Assembly (NCBI GenBank): GCA_902541695.1 | Contig: CACBRT010000005.1 | Coordinates: forward strand, 1 to 56,469 | Origin: an uncultured Alphaproteobacteria bacterium | GTDB lineage: Bacteria > Pseudomonadota > Alphaproteobacteria > Rhodobacterales > Rhodobacteraceae | Length of the DNA stretch: 56,469 nt | Reading direction: 5' to 3' | Shown: piece by piece, positions 1 to 8,698 of the stretch | Layout of the letters: every line of letters starts with the position of its first letter | Numbering within the stretch: the stretch's first letter is position 1 | Made by a program: the position numbers and the translations under genes | Notes under the pieces: model-generated | Database searches by the model: none | What the model was told of the DNA's origin: nothing | The model's input: only the letters and a program-made list of their open reading frames with translations

Positions 1-348
1 GATTTATTTTTAGATACATTTGATTATAATTCACATTCTACAGCAGTTGATTCTTTGTGGTCAGGACTACCTCTAGTGACTAAAATGGGTAAAGGATTTC
101 AAGCAAGAATAGCATCTAGTTTATTGACATCCCTAGAAATGAGTGAATTAATTACAAAAAGTAATCAGGAATATAAAAATTTGATACTTAAATTAGCTTA
201 TAATCCAGAAAAAATAGTGAAATTAAAAGAAAAAATAAAAGAAAAGAAGACTAAATGTTCTCTATTTGATTCATATAGTTATACAAAGAATTTTGAAAAG
301 GCCCTAACTAAAGTTTATTTAAATAATAAAAATCAAAATGATAATTGA
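1..348 (+). CDS. C-terminal end of a SPINDLY/OGT-like O-linked glycosyltransferase (5' end outside window)
   Basis: The reading frame is open from base 1 and stops at 346-348, so only about the last 115 residues are present. It opens with DLFLDTFDYNSHSTAVDSLW followed by SGLPLVTKMGKGFQARIASS. This pattern is characteristic of the catalytic C-terminal half of the O-GlcNAc-transferase (GT41) family, where the glycine- and arginine-containing stretch lies in the nucleotide-sugar site. Bacterial members are usually TPR-containing proteins of 500-800 residues encoded near surface-glycan or flagellin-modification genes. The next genes (rmlB, DegT aminotransferase, rmlA) make activated sugars, which fits. 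The donor and the acceptor protein cannot be read from the fragment. The internal ATG-like starts are not real starts because the family match continues upstream of them. Confidence 0.8.
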   Translation, partial: DLFLDTFDYNSHSTAVDSLWSGLPLVTKMGKGFQARIASSLLTSLEMSELITKSNQEYKNLILKLAYNPEKIVKLKEKIKEKKTKCSLFDSYSYTKNFEKALTKVYLNNKNQNDN

Positions 349-599
349 AGTTTTTTTTCACCACTCATTTGGCATTTTCAATTCTTGATTATAATATATT
401 TGGTTTAAAACAAACTATAAACAAAATTATAAATTATTTGTAAGAAACCATTACCGAAATTCTGTAACAGAGACAGTGCTTTACCGAAAAACCTGTTAAA
501 TTTGAATAAATAAAGCAATTTACTTTTATTGAAATATTTACTTTTTAAATCAAATCAATAATATGATCTCAGAGTTAAAATCATTTTCGGCTATAGAAT

Positions 600-1634
600 T
601 TGTCTTTCAAAAAATTTTTAATTACAGGTGGATGTGGATTTATTGGATCTGCAGTCATTAGAAATATTATAGAAAACTCTAACCATAAAGTCTGTAATAT
701 TGATAGTTTAACTTATGCCTCTAGTCTTAAATCTTTAAAATCAGTAATTGATAATAAAAATTATTTTTTTATAAAAACGGACATTTGCGATTATGAAGCA
801 ATAAAAAAAATTATTTTTGAATTCAAACCCCATATAATTATGAATTTAGCTGCAGAAACCCACGTTGATCGATCAATTACTGACCCAAAAAAATTTCTTG
901 ATACAAATATAATGGGTACTTATAATCTTCTTCAAATTTCTCTTGATTATTTTAAATCACTTAAAAAAAATCAAAAAATAGGTTTTAGATTTCATCATGT
1001 TTCAACAGACGAAGTTTTTGGTGATTTAAAAAATAAAAGAAATTCAGCAAAAGAAAATGACCGTTATGATCCTAGCTCTCCATATTCAGCATCTAAAGCA
1101 TCTTCAAATCACTTGGTAAATGCATGGCATAAAACTTATAATTTTCCTATAATTATTAGTAATTCTACTAATAATTATGGTCCTTTCCAATTTCCAGAAA
1201 AATTAATTCCATGTATAATTATAAATGCTCTAAATGAAAAAAAAATACCAATATATGGCAATGGCCTTCAGACAAGAGATTGGTTATTTGTTGATGACCA
1301 TGTCAGGGCACTGTTAAAAGTTGCGCTATTTGGAAATATTGGAGAAACATATAATATAGCTGGTAAAAATGAATATCAAAATATAAAAGTAGCAGAAATT
1401 ATTTGTAATTTATTGGATAATATTGCGAAAAAAAAATCAAATAATCTTCACTTTTATAAGGAATTAATAACATATGTAAAAGATAGACCAGCACATGATA
1501 GAAAATATTCTTTAAATACTTATAAAATAAAGCACCAATTGAATTGGAGACCACTAGAAAGTTTTGAAACAGGAATTGAAAAAACAGTCAAATGGTATAT
1601 TGAAAATCAAAATTGGTGGAAAGGTCTTACATAA
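600..1634 (+). CDS. rfbB: dTDP-glucose 4,6-dehydratase (RmlB)
   Basis: This 344-residue protein is a short-chain (extended SDR) enzyme that converts dTDP-D-glucose to dTDP-4-keto-6-deoxy-D-glucose, using bound NAD. Visible are the nucleotide-binding motif GGCGFIG near residue 10, the conserved AAETHVDRS segment near 85, the STDEVFG motif near 135 that carries the catalytic acid pair, and the YSASK catalytic Tyr/Lys near 160. Its length is normal for RmlB. The start is TTG at 600. A TAG lies two codons upstream and the next in-frame ATG would delete the whole Rossmann motif, so TTG is the only workable start. No clear Shine-Dalgarno is visible. The partner rmlA lies in the same 4-kb block on the opposite strand. 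Confidence 0.93.
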   Translation: MSFKKFLITGGCGFIGSAVIRNIIENSNHKVCNIDSLTYASSLKSLKSVIDNKNYFFIKTDICDYEAIKKIIFEFKPHIIMNLAAETHVDRSITDPKKFLDTNIMGTYNLLQISLDYFKSLKKNQKIGFRFHHVSTDEVFGDLKNKRNSAKENDRYDPSSPYSASKASSNHLVNAWHKTYNFPIIISNSTNNYGPFQFPEKLIPCIIINALNEKKIPIYGNGLQTRDWLFVDDHVRALLKVALFGNIGETYNIAGKNEYQNIKVAEIICNLLDNIAKKKSNNLHFYKELITYVKDRPAHDRKYSLNTYKIKHQLNWRPLESFETGIEKTVKWYIENQNWWKGLT

Positions 1635-1952
1635 AAATTTAAACTTTTTAATTAAAGTATGTTATTTGATTTATTTACTCATATACTAAAATTAAATTTT
1701 TATTGTTAGAAATATATTTTCATTTGCTTGTTAATAACTTCCCATATTACACAAATTCTAATTTACAGTACCAAAATTTTTGAAATCTATTCGTATTTTT
1801 AATAGCTTAAATTAAAAATCTAATTTTATATTTAAAGATTATAAATCTGTATTTTCTATACAGTAGAAAATTATTTATTAACACTGATCGGTATGTTGAA
1901 CATTATGTCAACAATATTGTTTGAAGTAACAACTGAGAATTGATATGGCCAG
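1635..1952. other. Intergenic region between convergent rfbB and the DegT aminotransferase gene
   Basis: This is 318 bases of very AT-rich sequence with no credible reading frame. Near 1892-1911 there is a small inverted repeat (TGTTGA ... TCAACA with an 8-base loop) followed by a T-containing stretch. It could be a weak bidirectional terminator for the two converging genes. Nothing else is visible. Confidence 0.5.
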
Positions 1953-3086
1953 TTAAACATCAAAATTCTTCAAAATTTCACAAACTTTATTTATGTTATC
2001 AAATGAAATTTCTTGAAAAAAAGGAATATTTATTAACTTATTTGAATACTTATCAGTATTTACTAAATTAGAACTCATATACTGCTTAGACCATGGGAAC
2101 CTATGCACCCCGGGCCCCCACCAATTCCTCATCTCAATACCATGAAGCTTTGCGGTTTTTATTAATTTAGAAAGTTCTTTACTGTTATTCAATATAATTG
2201 GTAAAGCACCCCAAACCCATTTATTGTTAAAACCAGCTAGAACATGAATATTTGAAAAAGCGTTAATTTTTTTTAAATAATATGATTGTTTATTTAAAAT
2301 TTCTTGTTTATTTTTTTCCCAAATATCTAGAGAAGCTAACGCTACTGCAGCACTATATTCACTCATTTTTCCATTAGTTCCGACAAATTCAGAATTTTTA
2401 TTCTGGTCAAAACCAAAATTTATAAATCTTCTAAATTTATTACCTTCTTCCTTTGAATTTGAAATTATTACCCCACCTTCGCCACATCCTAAAGATTTAG
2501 TAGCATGAAGACTTATTACAGAGTTACCAAATTTACTCTTTTTAAAAGAATCAAAACACCAAGCTTCATCATATACAATATCTATTTTATGTTTAAGTTT
2601 AAAAATGTCCCAATTTTCTTTATTTATCTCAGCACCAAAAGGAGATACAGGCATTACCGCGATTATTTTATTTTGATTTACTTTTTTTTCAGAAAGAAAT
2701 CTTTCCACAATTTTAGGGGTCAATTGACCTGTTTCAAATTCAATATCTAAAAAAATAGGGGTTAAACCAGCATTAATAATTGCCATTGCTGAAGCAACAA
2801 AAGTAAAGGATGGTAATAAACAATAATATTCATCAATTTGATTTTGTTTTTGTCGTATCAAATTTTTTAAAATTATTTCTAAACCAATTGTCCCGCTACT
2901 AGTAATCACAATATTTTCATAATTTACAAAAAATTTTTCAGATAACAATTTTTGTAGGCTTTTTACCAAGGGACCATTATTTGAATAAATAAGGTTTTGA
3001 TCAATTTGGTTTATATATTTCTTTAGATTATCAAGAATTGGAAGTTTTACTTTTCTTAAAGGCAGAGAATAGTTTATGGTTTTCAT
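1953..3086 (-). CDS. DegT/DnrJ/EryC1/StrS-family PLP sugar aminotransferase
   Basis: This 377-residue protein has the fold-type-I pattern of sugar aminotransferases, which transfer an amino group from glutamate to a keto group on a nucleotide-linked sugar. The phosphate-binding TSSGTIGLE motif sits near residue 64. The PLP-ring aspartate is in DEAWCFDS near 175, and the Schiff-base lysine is in LHATKSLGCGEGG near 200, all of which the family requires. The length is typical. Standing between rmlB and rmlA, which supply dTDP-4-keto-6-deoxyglucose, it probably makes a dTDP-amino-deoxyhexose for a surface glycan. The exact position aminated (C3 or C4) cannot be told from sequence alone. DEAW replaces the more common DAAQ/DAAH form. 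Confidence 0.88.
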   Translation of the reverse strand: MKTINYSLPLRKVKLPILDNLKKYINQIDQNLIYSNNGPLVKSLQKLLSEKFFVNYENIVITSSGTIGLEIILKNLIRQKQNQIDEYYCLLPSFTFVASAMAIINAGLTPIFLDIEFETGQLTPKIVERFLSEKKVNQNKIIAVMPVSPFGAEINKENWDIFKLKHKIDIVYDEAWCFDSFKKSKFGNSVISLHATKSLGCGEGGVIISNSKEEGNKFRRFINFGFDQNKNSEFVGTNGKMSEYSAAVALASLDIWEKNKQEILNKQSYYLKKINAFSNIHVLAGFNNKWVWGALPIILNNSKELSKLIKTAKLHGIEMRNWWGPGVHRFPWSKQYMSSNLVNTDKYSNKLINIPFFQEISFDNINKVCEILKNFDV

Positions 3087-3249
3087 GAGCTATTTGATAA
3101 TTATAAAAATTGTAAAATATTAATTAGAAAATAGAATGTACTTCTTAAGGTAAATTAAAATTAACATATCTTTTTGGATATATAATTACTTACTGTTAAT
3201 AAAAATGAAACACTCTTTTAAATAAAGAGTAATATAAATATAAAATTAA

Positions 3250-4122
3250 TCAATTTTCATTAAGTAAATTTGACAAATATTTTCCATAGATGGAATTTTT
3301 AAATTTTTGTATATTTTTTTCAAATAAACTTTTAGGTATCCAACCTTTGTTAAGTGCAACTTCTTCCGGTGATCCTACTATACAACCCTGTCTGGTTTGT
3401 AAACTTTCGATAAGATTACTTGCTTTTATAAGAGAATTCGGAGTACCAGCGTCAAACCAAATAAACCCTCTTCCTAATAAGGTATGGTTCATAAGATTTT
3501 TATTATTATACTTTTTCAATAAATCTATAATTTCCAATTCACCCCGAGAGGACAATTTTAAATTTTCACATAAAAATGGGGCATCTTTATCAAAAAAATA
3601 TAACCCCGTAATTGCCAAGTTTCCAGATAATTTGGAAGGCTTTTCTTTCATGCTAACAATTTTATTGCTAGAATTAACTTCCACAATTCCGAAATTACTT
3701 GAATTTAGTACTTTATATAAAAAAATACTACAACTTTCCAATTTTTTACTAGCATTTTCTAATAAATTAATAAATCCTGAACCATAAAAAATGTTGTCAC
3801 CTAATATTAAAGCGCAAGGTTTTTCTTCGAGAAAAGATCTTCCTATAATTAATGCTTCTGGAATTCCGTATGGATACTTTTGCAAAAGATATTGTATGGA
3901 AATACCAAAAGATTGGCCATTTCCGAGCAATCTTTTATAAATCTCAACATTTTTACTGTCACATATTATCCCTATTTCCCGTATGCCTGCTAACATTAAT
4001 GTGCTTAACGGATAATATATCATAGGCTTATCAAAAATTGGAAATAAGTGTTTTGAAACTCCAAGCGTACTTGGATAAAATCTTGTTCCTAGACCCCCAG
4101 CTAAAATTAAACCTTTTCTCAT
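3250..4122 (-). CDS. rfbA: Glucose-1-phosphate thymidylyltransferase (RmlA)
   Basis: This 290-residue enzyme makes dTDP-glucose and pyrophosphate from dTTP and glucose-1-phosphate, the first step of the pathway continued by RmlB. The nucleotide-binding loop near residue 8 reads LAGGLGTRFYPST, followed by SKHLFPIFDKPMIYYPLS, which matches RmlA apart from a His where Gln is usual. GDNIFYG near 108 holds the metal-binding aspartate, and FGIVEV and GLYFFD are further family motifs. The length agrees with the 290-odd residues of RmlA. It is transcribed leftward toward the aminotransferase gene with a 163-base gap. rmlC and rmlD, needed for dTDP-L-rhamnose, are not in the window. Confidence 0.93.
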   Translation of the reverse strand: MRKGLILAGGLGTRFYPSTLGVSKHLFPIFDKPMIYYPLSTLMLAGIREIGIICDSKNVEIYKRLLGNGQSFGISIQYLLQKYPYGIPEALIIGRSFLEEKPCALILGDNIFYGSGFINLLENASKKLESCSIFLYKVLNSSNFGIVEVNSSNKIVSMKEKPSKLSGNLAITGLYFFDKDAPFLCENLKLSSRGELEIIDLLKKYNNKNLMNHTLLGRGFIWFDAGTPNSLIKASNLIESLQTRQGCIVGSPEEVALNKGWIPKSLFEKNIQKFKNSIYGKYLSNLLNEN

Positions 4123-4456
4123 TAAATTTACCGATTATGATTTAAATCTCAAAAATTACGAATTAATTAAATGTATTAACTTTATCAAATTAAAAAAAAT
4201 ATCCAATATTGTTTAAGTATTATATCACCTCTATTAAATTCTCTCTGGACATAATTATTTATTAAATGTCTTTAATATTAAATTTAAAATAAAAATAGAA
4301 AACAAAATATAATTGGGGCAGATTCTATTATATTCAAAATAATTTACCAAAATCATTTTTTTCTCAAATAGGTACTGAGGTATAATATGTCTCAATTGCT
4401 AGTTTTCAAACTATAAAAATAGAACATTTTATTAAGTTGAAATTTATAATTTTGTA
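4123..4456. other. Intergenic region separating the glycan genes from the sugar-catabolism island
   Basis: These 334 bases lie upstream of rfbA and downstream of the leftward kinase operon. The sequence is A+T homopolymer-rich and carries no reading frame above about 30 codons and no strong hairpin. It must contain the rfbA promoter, but I see no unambiguous -35/-10 pair. Confidence 0.4.
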
Positions 4457-5941
4457 TTAACCCATAAGATTGTAAGTTTGATTATAAATAGATTTGTATA
4501 AATCATACATTTCTGAATATTTTTTGTTTGGGGTTGAAAAAATAGTCTTGCCTTTGGAATTCCAAAGATCAATATCGGATCTTTGAACATCTCCAACAGC
4601 CAAAGCTGAGAGAAATGAATTACCGTAAGCTGCACCTAATGTATTTGTTTTTACTATTTGATCTAAACCTGAAATATCAGAAACTGCAGTAAGCCAGATG
4701 TTATTTTTCACGCCTCCACCCACTGCAAATAGTTTTTTAGGTATAAACCCAGAATCTACAAAAGTTTCAATAATATGATTAGCACCAAAACTTATCCCCT
4801 CAATGATTGATCTATAAATATCACCTCTAGTATGAGTAAGATTCAATCCAAAAATAATTCCACAAGCATTAGGGTTCTGAATAGGAGTTCTTTCTCCTGA
4901 AAAATAAGGTAAAGTTATAAGATTATTTGATCCAATCGGGCTTTTTTCAGCTATCTTAGTCAACTCTTCAAATACAGAATCTGAATTCAAATCCTTAGCA
5001 AATTCTTTTTTAAACCACTGAGTAATGGTACCACTTGTAGAAGTACCTGCCATTAGTGCATATTCATCTTCAAAAAGCCAGGGCGCTGACCATAAAGTCT
5101 TATTTGATTTATTTCTACTAGTAAGACCTATAAAAAACATAGTTGACCCATACATTATCATAATATCACCAATTTCTTTTACACCAACACTTATTGCCTC
5201 AGCTGCAGCATCTATGGTTCCTACTGTAACAGGTAATCCTTTTGGCAAATCAGTTTCTTGGGAAGCCTTTTCCGTAATATATCCAGCAATTTCAGTTGAC
5301 CACTTAATTTCTGGTAGTTTTTTAATATCAATGATATCTTCTGAAAGTTCATTACTCCAGTTAAGAGTTGATTTATTATAAAGAGGCGAAAAATTTGCAG
5401 CAGTGTAGTGATCTATAACACATTGATCAGTAAGTTTTTGAACAATAAATGTAGTAGAAGTAACTATTTTTGAGGCTTTATTATAAATTTCAAAGTGATT
5501 GTTTTTAAGCCATAAAATTTTTGGTCCTATTGATTGTGAGGTAAGAGCGTTACCACCAAACTTAAATATTTTATCTGCTCCAATTTTTCTATTCAAATAA
5601 TTAATTTCTTCATTTGCTCTGGTATCAACACCATAAAGAACTCCTGAATATAGAGGAGAAACGTCTTTATCTATTGGCAACATACAAGGACCTATAGCGC
5701 TAACTGCAACGCTAGATATTTGATTAGGAGAAATATCTTTATCATTTAAAAGTTGCCTAGCTATATTTACAAAATCACCCCACCAAATATCTTCAGGTGA
5801 GTGCTCTGCCCAACCTGGTTTTGGTATTGTCATTTCATGCTTTAAAGATTTTTGACTGTAAACAACGCCTTTAGCATCAACTAATACTCCCTTTGTTTCA
5901 TATGTACCAACGTCTACTCCCAAATATAATTTTTTATTCAT
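4457..5941 (-). CDS. FGGY-family carbohydrate kinase, xylulokinase-like
   Basis: The 494-residue product phosphorylates a ketose or polyol with ATP. The N-terminal phosphate-1 loop is LGVDVGTYETKGVLVD. YGVDTRANEEI near residue 100 corresponds to the substrate-binding region, and TIDAAAEAISVG near 245 contains the catalytic aspartate. YGSTMFF near 265 and GGGVKNNIWL near 415 complete the ATP site. Length and domain pattern are those of xylulokinase-like members, unlike the shorter RhaK-like kinases in the same island. A strong ribosome site (AGGGAG about 6 bases ahead of ATG) supports the start. It is the last gene of the operon kinase (6871-8256), rhaD (5960-6817), this kinase. The natural substrate is unknown. 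L-xylulose, L-rhamnulose and a related ketose are all possible. Confidence 0.85.
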   Translation of the reverse strand: MNKKLYLGVDVGTYETKGVLVDAKGVVYSQKSLKHEMTIPKPGWAEHSPEDIWWGDFVNIARQLLNDKDISPNQISSVAVSAIGPCMLPIDKDVSPLYSGVLYGVDTRANEEINYLNRKIGADKIFKFGGNALTSQSIGPKILWLKNNHFEIYNKASKIVTSTTFIVQKLTDQCVIDHYTAANFSPLYNKSTLNWSNELSEDIIDIKKLPEIKWSTEIAGYITEKASQETDLPKGLPVTVGTIDAAAEAISVGVKEIGDIMIMYGSTMFFIGLTSRNKSNKTLWSAPWLFEDEYALMAGTSTSGTITQWFKKEFAKDLNSDSVFEELTKIAEKSPIGSNNLITLPYFSGERTPIQNPNACGIIFGLNLTHTRGDIYRSIIEGISFGANHIIETFVDSGFIPKKLFAVGGGVKNNIWLTAVSDISGLDQIVKTNTLGAAYGNSFLSALAVGDVQRSDIDLWNSKGKTIFSTPNKKYSEMYDLYKSIYNQTYNLMG

Positions 5942-5959
5942 TTTATATCTCCCTAGAAG

Positions 5960-6817
5960 TCATGGTTTTGAATTTTTTTCTTCCATGATCAAAAAATCTG
6001 GATCGCACACTCTAATGTTTTCAGTTGCATCTGTTAATTCTCTTAATAATTGTAAACTTATCGTCTGCTTGGCACCACCAGCAGCAATAATTTTTCTTTG
6101 CATAGCTGATGCCTTTTCAATAGTTTCTACTAATGAAAACACTGCATCTGGACTTTCCTCAGAAACAAAAATTCCATGATGGCTCCAAGAAATAATTCTA
6201 CTTTTCTCAAGTTCAATAGCAGATGCATCTGCTATTTTATTAGTTCCAGGTAAAATAGGAGGAACTACCCTTATACCATCAGGAAAAAAAACAATGCATT
6301 CAGGCATTGTCTTCCATAACGCTAAACTTACAAGAGAAGAGTCAAGTGGCATTAAAAAACTTAAAATTATAAATTCAGGTGGGTGACAATGTAAGAAAAC
6401 TTCTTCTCTTCCCTTAGATTGTCTTTTTCTTATCGAATGCCCTGTTAGATGAGTTGCAAATTCAGAGGTGGGTTTACCACCCCCTTTAAATCCCCATATT
6501 TTTTGATAACTGTTACCACCGTCTTTAATTTGAACAATTCCAAAAACTTCATCAGTCTTTTCAATTGCGTGACGGAAATATTTACCTGAACCAGTAACTA
6601 AAAAATATTCTCCATCTAAAGTTGGTTGTGGTTTTGAAAGTTTTATAAAATCTTCATCAATTTTGACAATTTGCTTTAGAACATTGTCAATATGTTCATT
6701 TGATAATCGCCAACTAATATTCCCACCATTAATTTCGTTCCAACCCATTTCCCAACATAACCGAGTAATAGGAGCGAGGCTTTCCACACACTTTAAAGGA
6801 TGTTTAAATCCGATCAT
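5960..6817 (-). CDS. rhaD: Rhamnulose-1-phosphate aldolase, E. coli type (RhaD)
   Basis: This class II aldolase splits L-rhamnulose-1-phosphate into dihydroxyacetone phosphate and L-lactaldehyde. The 285-residue protein follows E. coli RhaD closely along its length: GWNEINGGNIS near residue 25, LVTGSGKYFRH near 75 and KIWGF near 105. The acid in PTSEFATHLTGH is near 115, the zinc pair in FLHCHPPE near 142, and the third zinc histidine in WSHHGIF near 210. GGAKQTIS near 250 is another shared block. All residues of the zinc site and the catalytic glutamate appear present. It sits between two FGGY kinase genes, 18 bases ahead of the downstream one and 53 after the upstream one. A second, unrelated-architecture rhamnulose-phosphate aldolase lies at 15844-17946. 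Confidence 0.92.
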   Translation of the reverse strand: MIGFKHPLKCVESLAPITRLCWEMGWNEINGGNISWRLSNEHIDNVLKQIVKIDEDFIKLSKPQPTLDGEYFLVTGSGKYFRHAIEKTDEVFGIVQIKDGGNSYQKIWGFKGGGKPTSEFATHLTGHSIRKRQSKGREEVFLHCHPPEFIILSFLMPLDSSLVSLALWKTMPECIVFFPDGIRVVPPILPGTNKIADASAIELEKSRIISWSHHGIFVSEESPDAVFSLVETIEKASAMQRKIIAAGGAKQTISLQLLRELTDATENIRVCDPDFLIMEEKNSKP

Positions 6818-6870
6818 TTTATATTACCTTTTTTTAAGTCTTTATTAACCAAAGCTCTTAAAATATTAAG

Positions 6871-8256
6871 TTATTTATCAACTAATTGCTTCCATTTTTT
6901 TGAGTAATTTATCAAATTTTGTTTATATTCACCTTCTGGATTATCATATTTTGTAATTTTAGATAAATTACTGGTATTATTGTTTATTAAAAGTGTGGAA
7001 CCAATTGATGTTCCAGTTAAAGATTCCTCGGATAAATATAAATCAGCTTCCGAAACTATTGCCATTAAATCCAGATAAAATTTATTTCTTGTAAATGGAC
7101 CTTCAATTATTATTGAACCTTTAGCACCTAAAGCCCCTAACGAAACCAAAGTCACCATTGCTAAATAATAAGAAACAGCAACTACTTTTTCTCCTGCATT
7201 AATCTTATTTTCAGAAATTGACCAATGCGATTCTCGACCTTTAAAAGGTCCGTACTGGGAGACCAAAGCAGGAAAAAGAAAAATAGATTTATTAAATACT
7301 GACTTAATGTCCACTGCTGTTGGTTTTATAGAAATATTTTTAGTTACTATTTCAAATTCTCTTCCTCCCATAAACCTAGCAGAAGGAACTGGATTACCAA
7401 ATGCATCTACATTAATTAGAATGTCTTTATTTGGGTTAAAAGTTTTCTTTTCTCCTCCAACTGACATAATTATTACCCAAGTTCCTGTAGTCACAAGCGA
7501 AAAGGGTTTATCTTGTTCAATTAAATGCCGAAAAAGTGACGCATTACTGTCGTGTATTCCACAGTAAACAGGGATAAATTTTTTTATACCTAATTCTTCA
7601 TTTATGGTAGGCAAAGTTGAACCAATTATATCATTAGCTTTTCTAATTGAACCAATTCTTTTATTTATCCCAAGATGAGTAACTAAGCTTGAAAATCTAT
7701 TTCTAAAAGGAAGCCACAAATCACTATGACAACCCAAGTAAGAGACTTCCGTACACCACTTACCTGTTAAAAGACCAACCCAGTATTGCGGATAAGTAAC
7801 AATTGATTTTAAACTTTTAAAACTATGAGGAAAAAAATTTTTTTGCCAAAAAATTTGTGCTCCAATCACAACTCCCAATGGTGCTTTAGGAGTTCCAGTT
7901 TCCTTAAATTTTGGTCTTATTTTTTCATAATCTTTATATAAAGTATCTGGTCCATCAAATTCATAATCAATAATTGGTAAAATTAATCTTCCGTTTTTAT
8001 CAATAAGTGCTACAGCGGCTCCATGAGTAGTAACTGTTATAGCCTCAAAAGAATATCTTCTATATAGTGTTCCTAATGATGACTTTATAAATTTCCATAA
8101 TTTATCCGTATCATAATGAGGGTATAATCCTTTGTTTACCACTACGTTTGGCTCACTTAATACAATTAGTTCAGTAAAAGAATTTATATTCACTAATACT
8201 ATTTTAATATTAGTTTTCCCTATATCAATTATGGCTATGTTTTGGGTTTTATTCAT
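6871..8256 (-). CDS. rhaK: FGGY-family kinase, rhamnulokinase-like (Rhizobium RhaK type)
   Basis: The 461-residue product begins with AIIDIGKTNIKIVLV, the altered phosphate loop (DIGKT in place of DxGT) typical of the rhamnulokinase/fuculokinase-like FGGY branch found in rhizobia. VTTHGAAVAL near residue 80, YPQYWVGLLTG near 165, the catalytic aspartate in GIHDSNASLF near 245, TTGTWVI near 265 and SARFMGGREFE near 295 are all present. It is clearly paralogous to the kinase at 14437-15792, with long shared blocks. It is the first gene of a leftward operon with the E. coli-type RhaD, so phosphorylation of L-rhamnulose is the likely job. Which of the two paralogues is the true rhamnulokinase cannot be settled here. 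Confidence 0.8.
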   Translation of the reverse strand: MNKTQNIAIIDIGKTNIKIVLVNINSFTELIVLSEPNVVVNKGLYPHYDTDKLWKFIKSSLGTLYRRYSFEAITVTTHGAAVALIDKNGRLILPIIDYEFDGPDTLYKDYEKIRPKFKETGTPKAPLGVVIGAQIFWQKNFFPHSFKSLKSIVTYPQYWVGLLTGKWCTEVSYLGCHSDLWLPFRNRFSSLVTHLGINKRIGSIRKANDIIGSTLPTINEELGIKKFIPVYCGIHDSNASLFRHLIEQDKPFSLVTTGTWVIIMSVGGEKKTFNPNKDILINVDAFGNPVPSARFMGGREFEIVTKNISIKPTAVDIKSVFNKSIFLFPALVSQYGPFKGRESHWSISENKINAGEKVVAVSYYLAMVTLVSLGALGAKGSIIIEGPFTRNKFYLDLMAIVSEADLYLSEESLTGTSIGSTLLINNNTSNLSKITKYDNPEGEYKQNLINYSKKWKQLVDK

Positions 8257-8277
8257 AAAAATTTCAATTTATAAACC

Positions 8278-8306
8278 TTGATAAGAAAAAATATGAAAAA
8301 TATAAT
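8278..8306 (+). promoter_or_regulatory. Sigma-70-type promoter for rhaM
   Basis: TTGATA at 8278-8283 and TATAAT at 8301-8306 are separated by exactly 17 bases, a near-ideal housekeeping promoter, 44 bases before the rhaM ATG. It lies in the 93-base gap shared with the divergent kinase operon, so a regulator acting here could control both directions. No obvious operator palindrome is visible. Confidence 0.65.
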
Positions 8307-8349
8307 TTATAATAAAACAAAAAAAAATATATAAATCAAAAGGTTTAAA

Positions 8350-8688
8350 ATGAATGATAAAAAAAATGAAAATCTAGAGAAAATTGCTTTCACAATGAAT
8401 TTGAAACCAGGATTTAAGTCAGATTATAAAAAGAGGCACGATCAAATTTGGCCAGAGCTCGTTTCTCTTTTAAGAGAAACAGGAATCAGGGATTACTCAA
8501 TATTTTTGGATGAAGAAAAAAATGTTTTATTTGCTGTTTTGTATAGATTGAAAAATAACAAAATGAATGAATTACCAAAGAATAATATTATGCAAAAATG
8601 GTGGCGTTTTATGGGAGATATCATGATTACTAATAAGGACAATTCACCAAAAGTAAGAGATCTTAAACTCATTTTTCATATGAATTAA
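8350..8688 (+). CDS. rhaM: L-rhamnose mutarotase (RhaM/RhaU)
   Basis: This 112-residue protein interconverts the alpha and beta anomers of L-rhamnose so that imported sugar meets the anomer preference of the isomerase. It matches the small RhaM fold over its full length: FTMNLKPGFKSDYKKRHDQI near residue 14 with the catalytic-site His, WPEL directly after it, YSIFLDEEKNVLFAVL near 50, QKWWRFMGDIM near 80 and DNSPKVRDL near 98. An AAAAGG ribosome site lies about 7 bases before the ATG. It is a single gene between divergent and convergent neighbours, ending 10 bases from the end of the epimerase gene on the other strand. Confidence 0.93.
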   Translation: MNDKKNENLEKIAFTMNLKPGFKSDYKKRHDQIWPELVSLLRETGIRDYSIFLDEEKNVLFAVLYRLKNNKMNELPKNNIMQKWWRFMGDIMITNKDNSPKVRDLKLIFHMN

Positions 8689-8698
8689 TTATAGTAAT

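Noticed and set aside
2505-2750. Open frame of about 80 codons on the plus strand inside the DegT aminotransferase gene
   Set aside because: It runs antisense to a clear PLP enzyme, is rich in Phe/Tyr/Lys from AT bias and shows no family motif.
3290-3787. 165-codon plus-strand frame antisense to rfbA
   Set aside because: It is a shadow of a well-supported gene, with no ribosome site and no recognisable domain.
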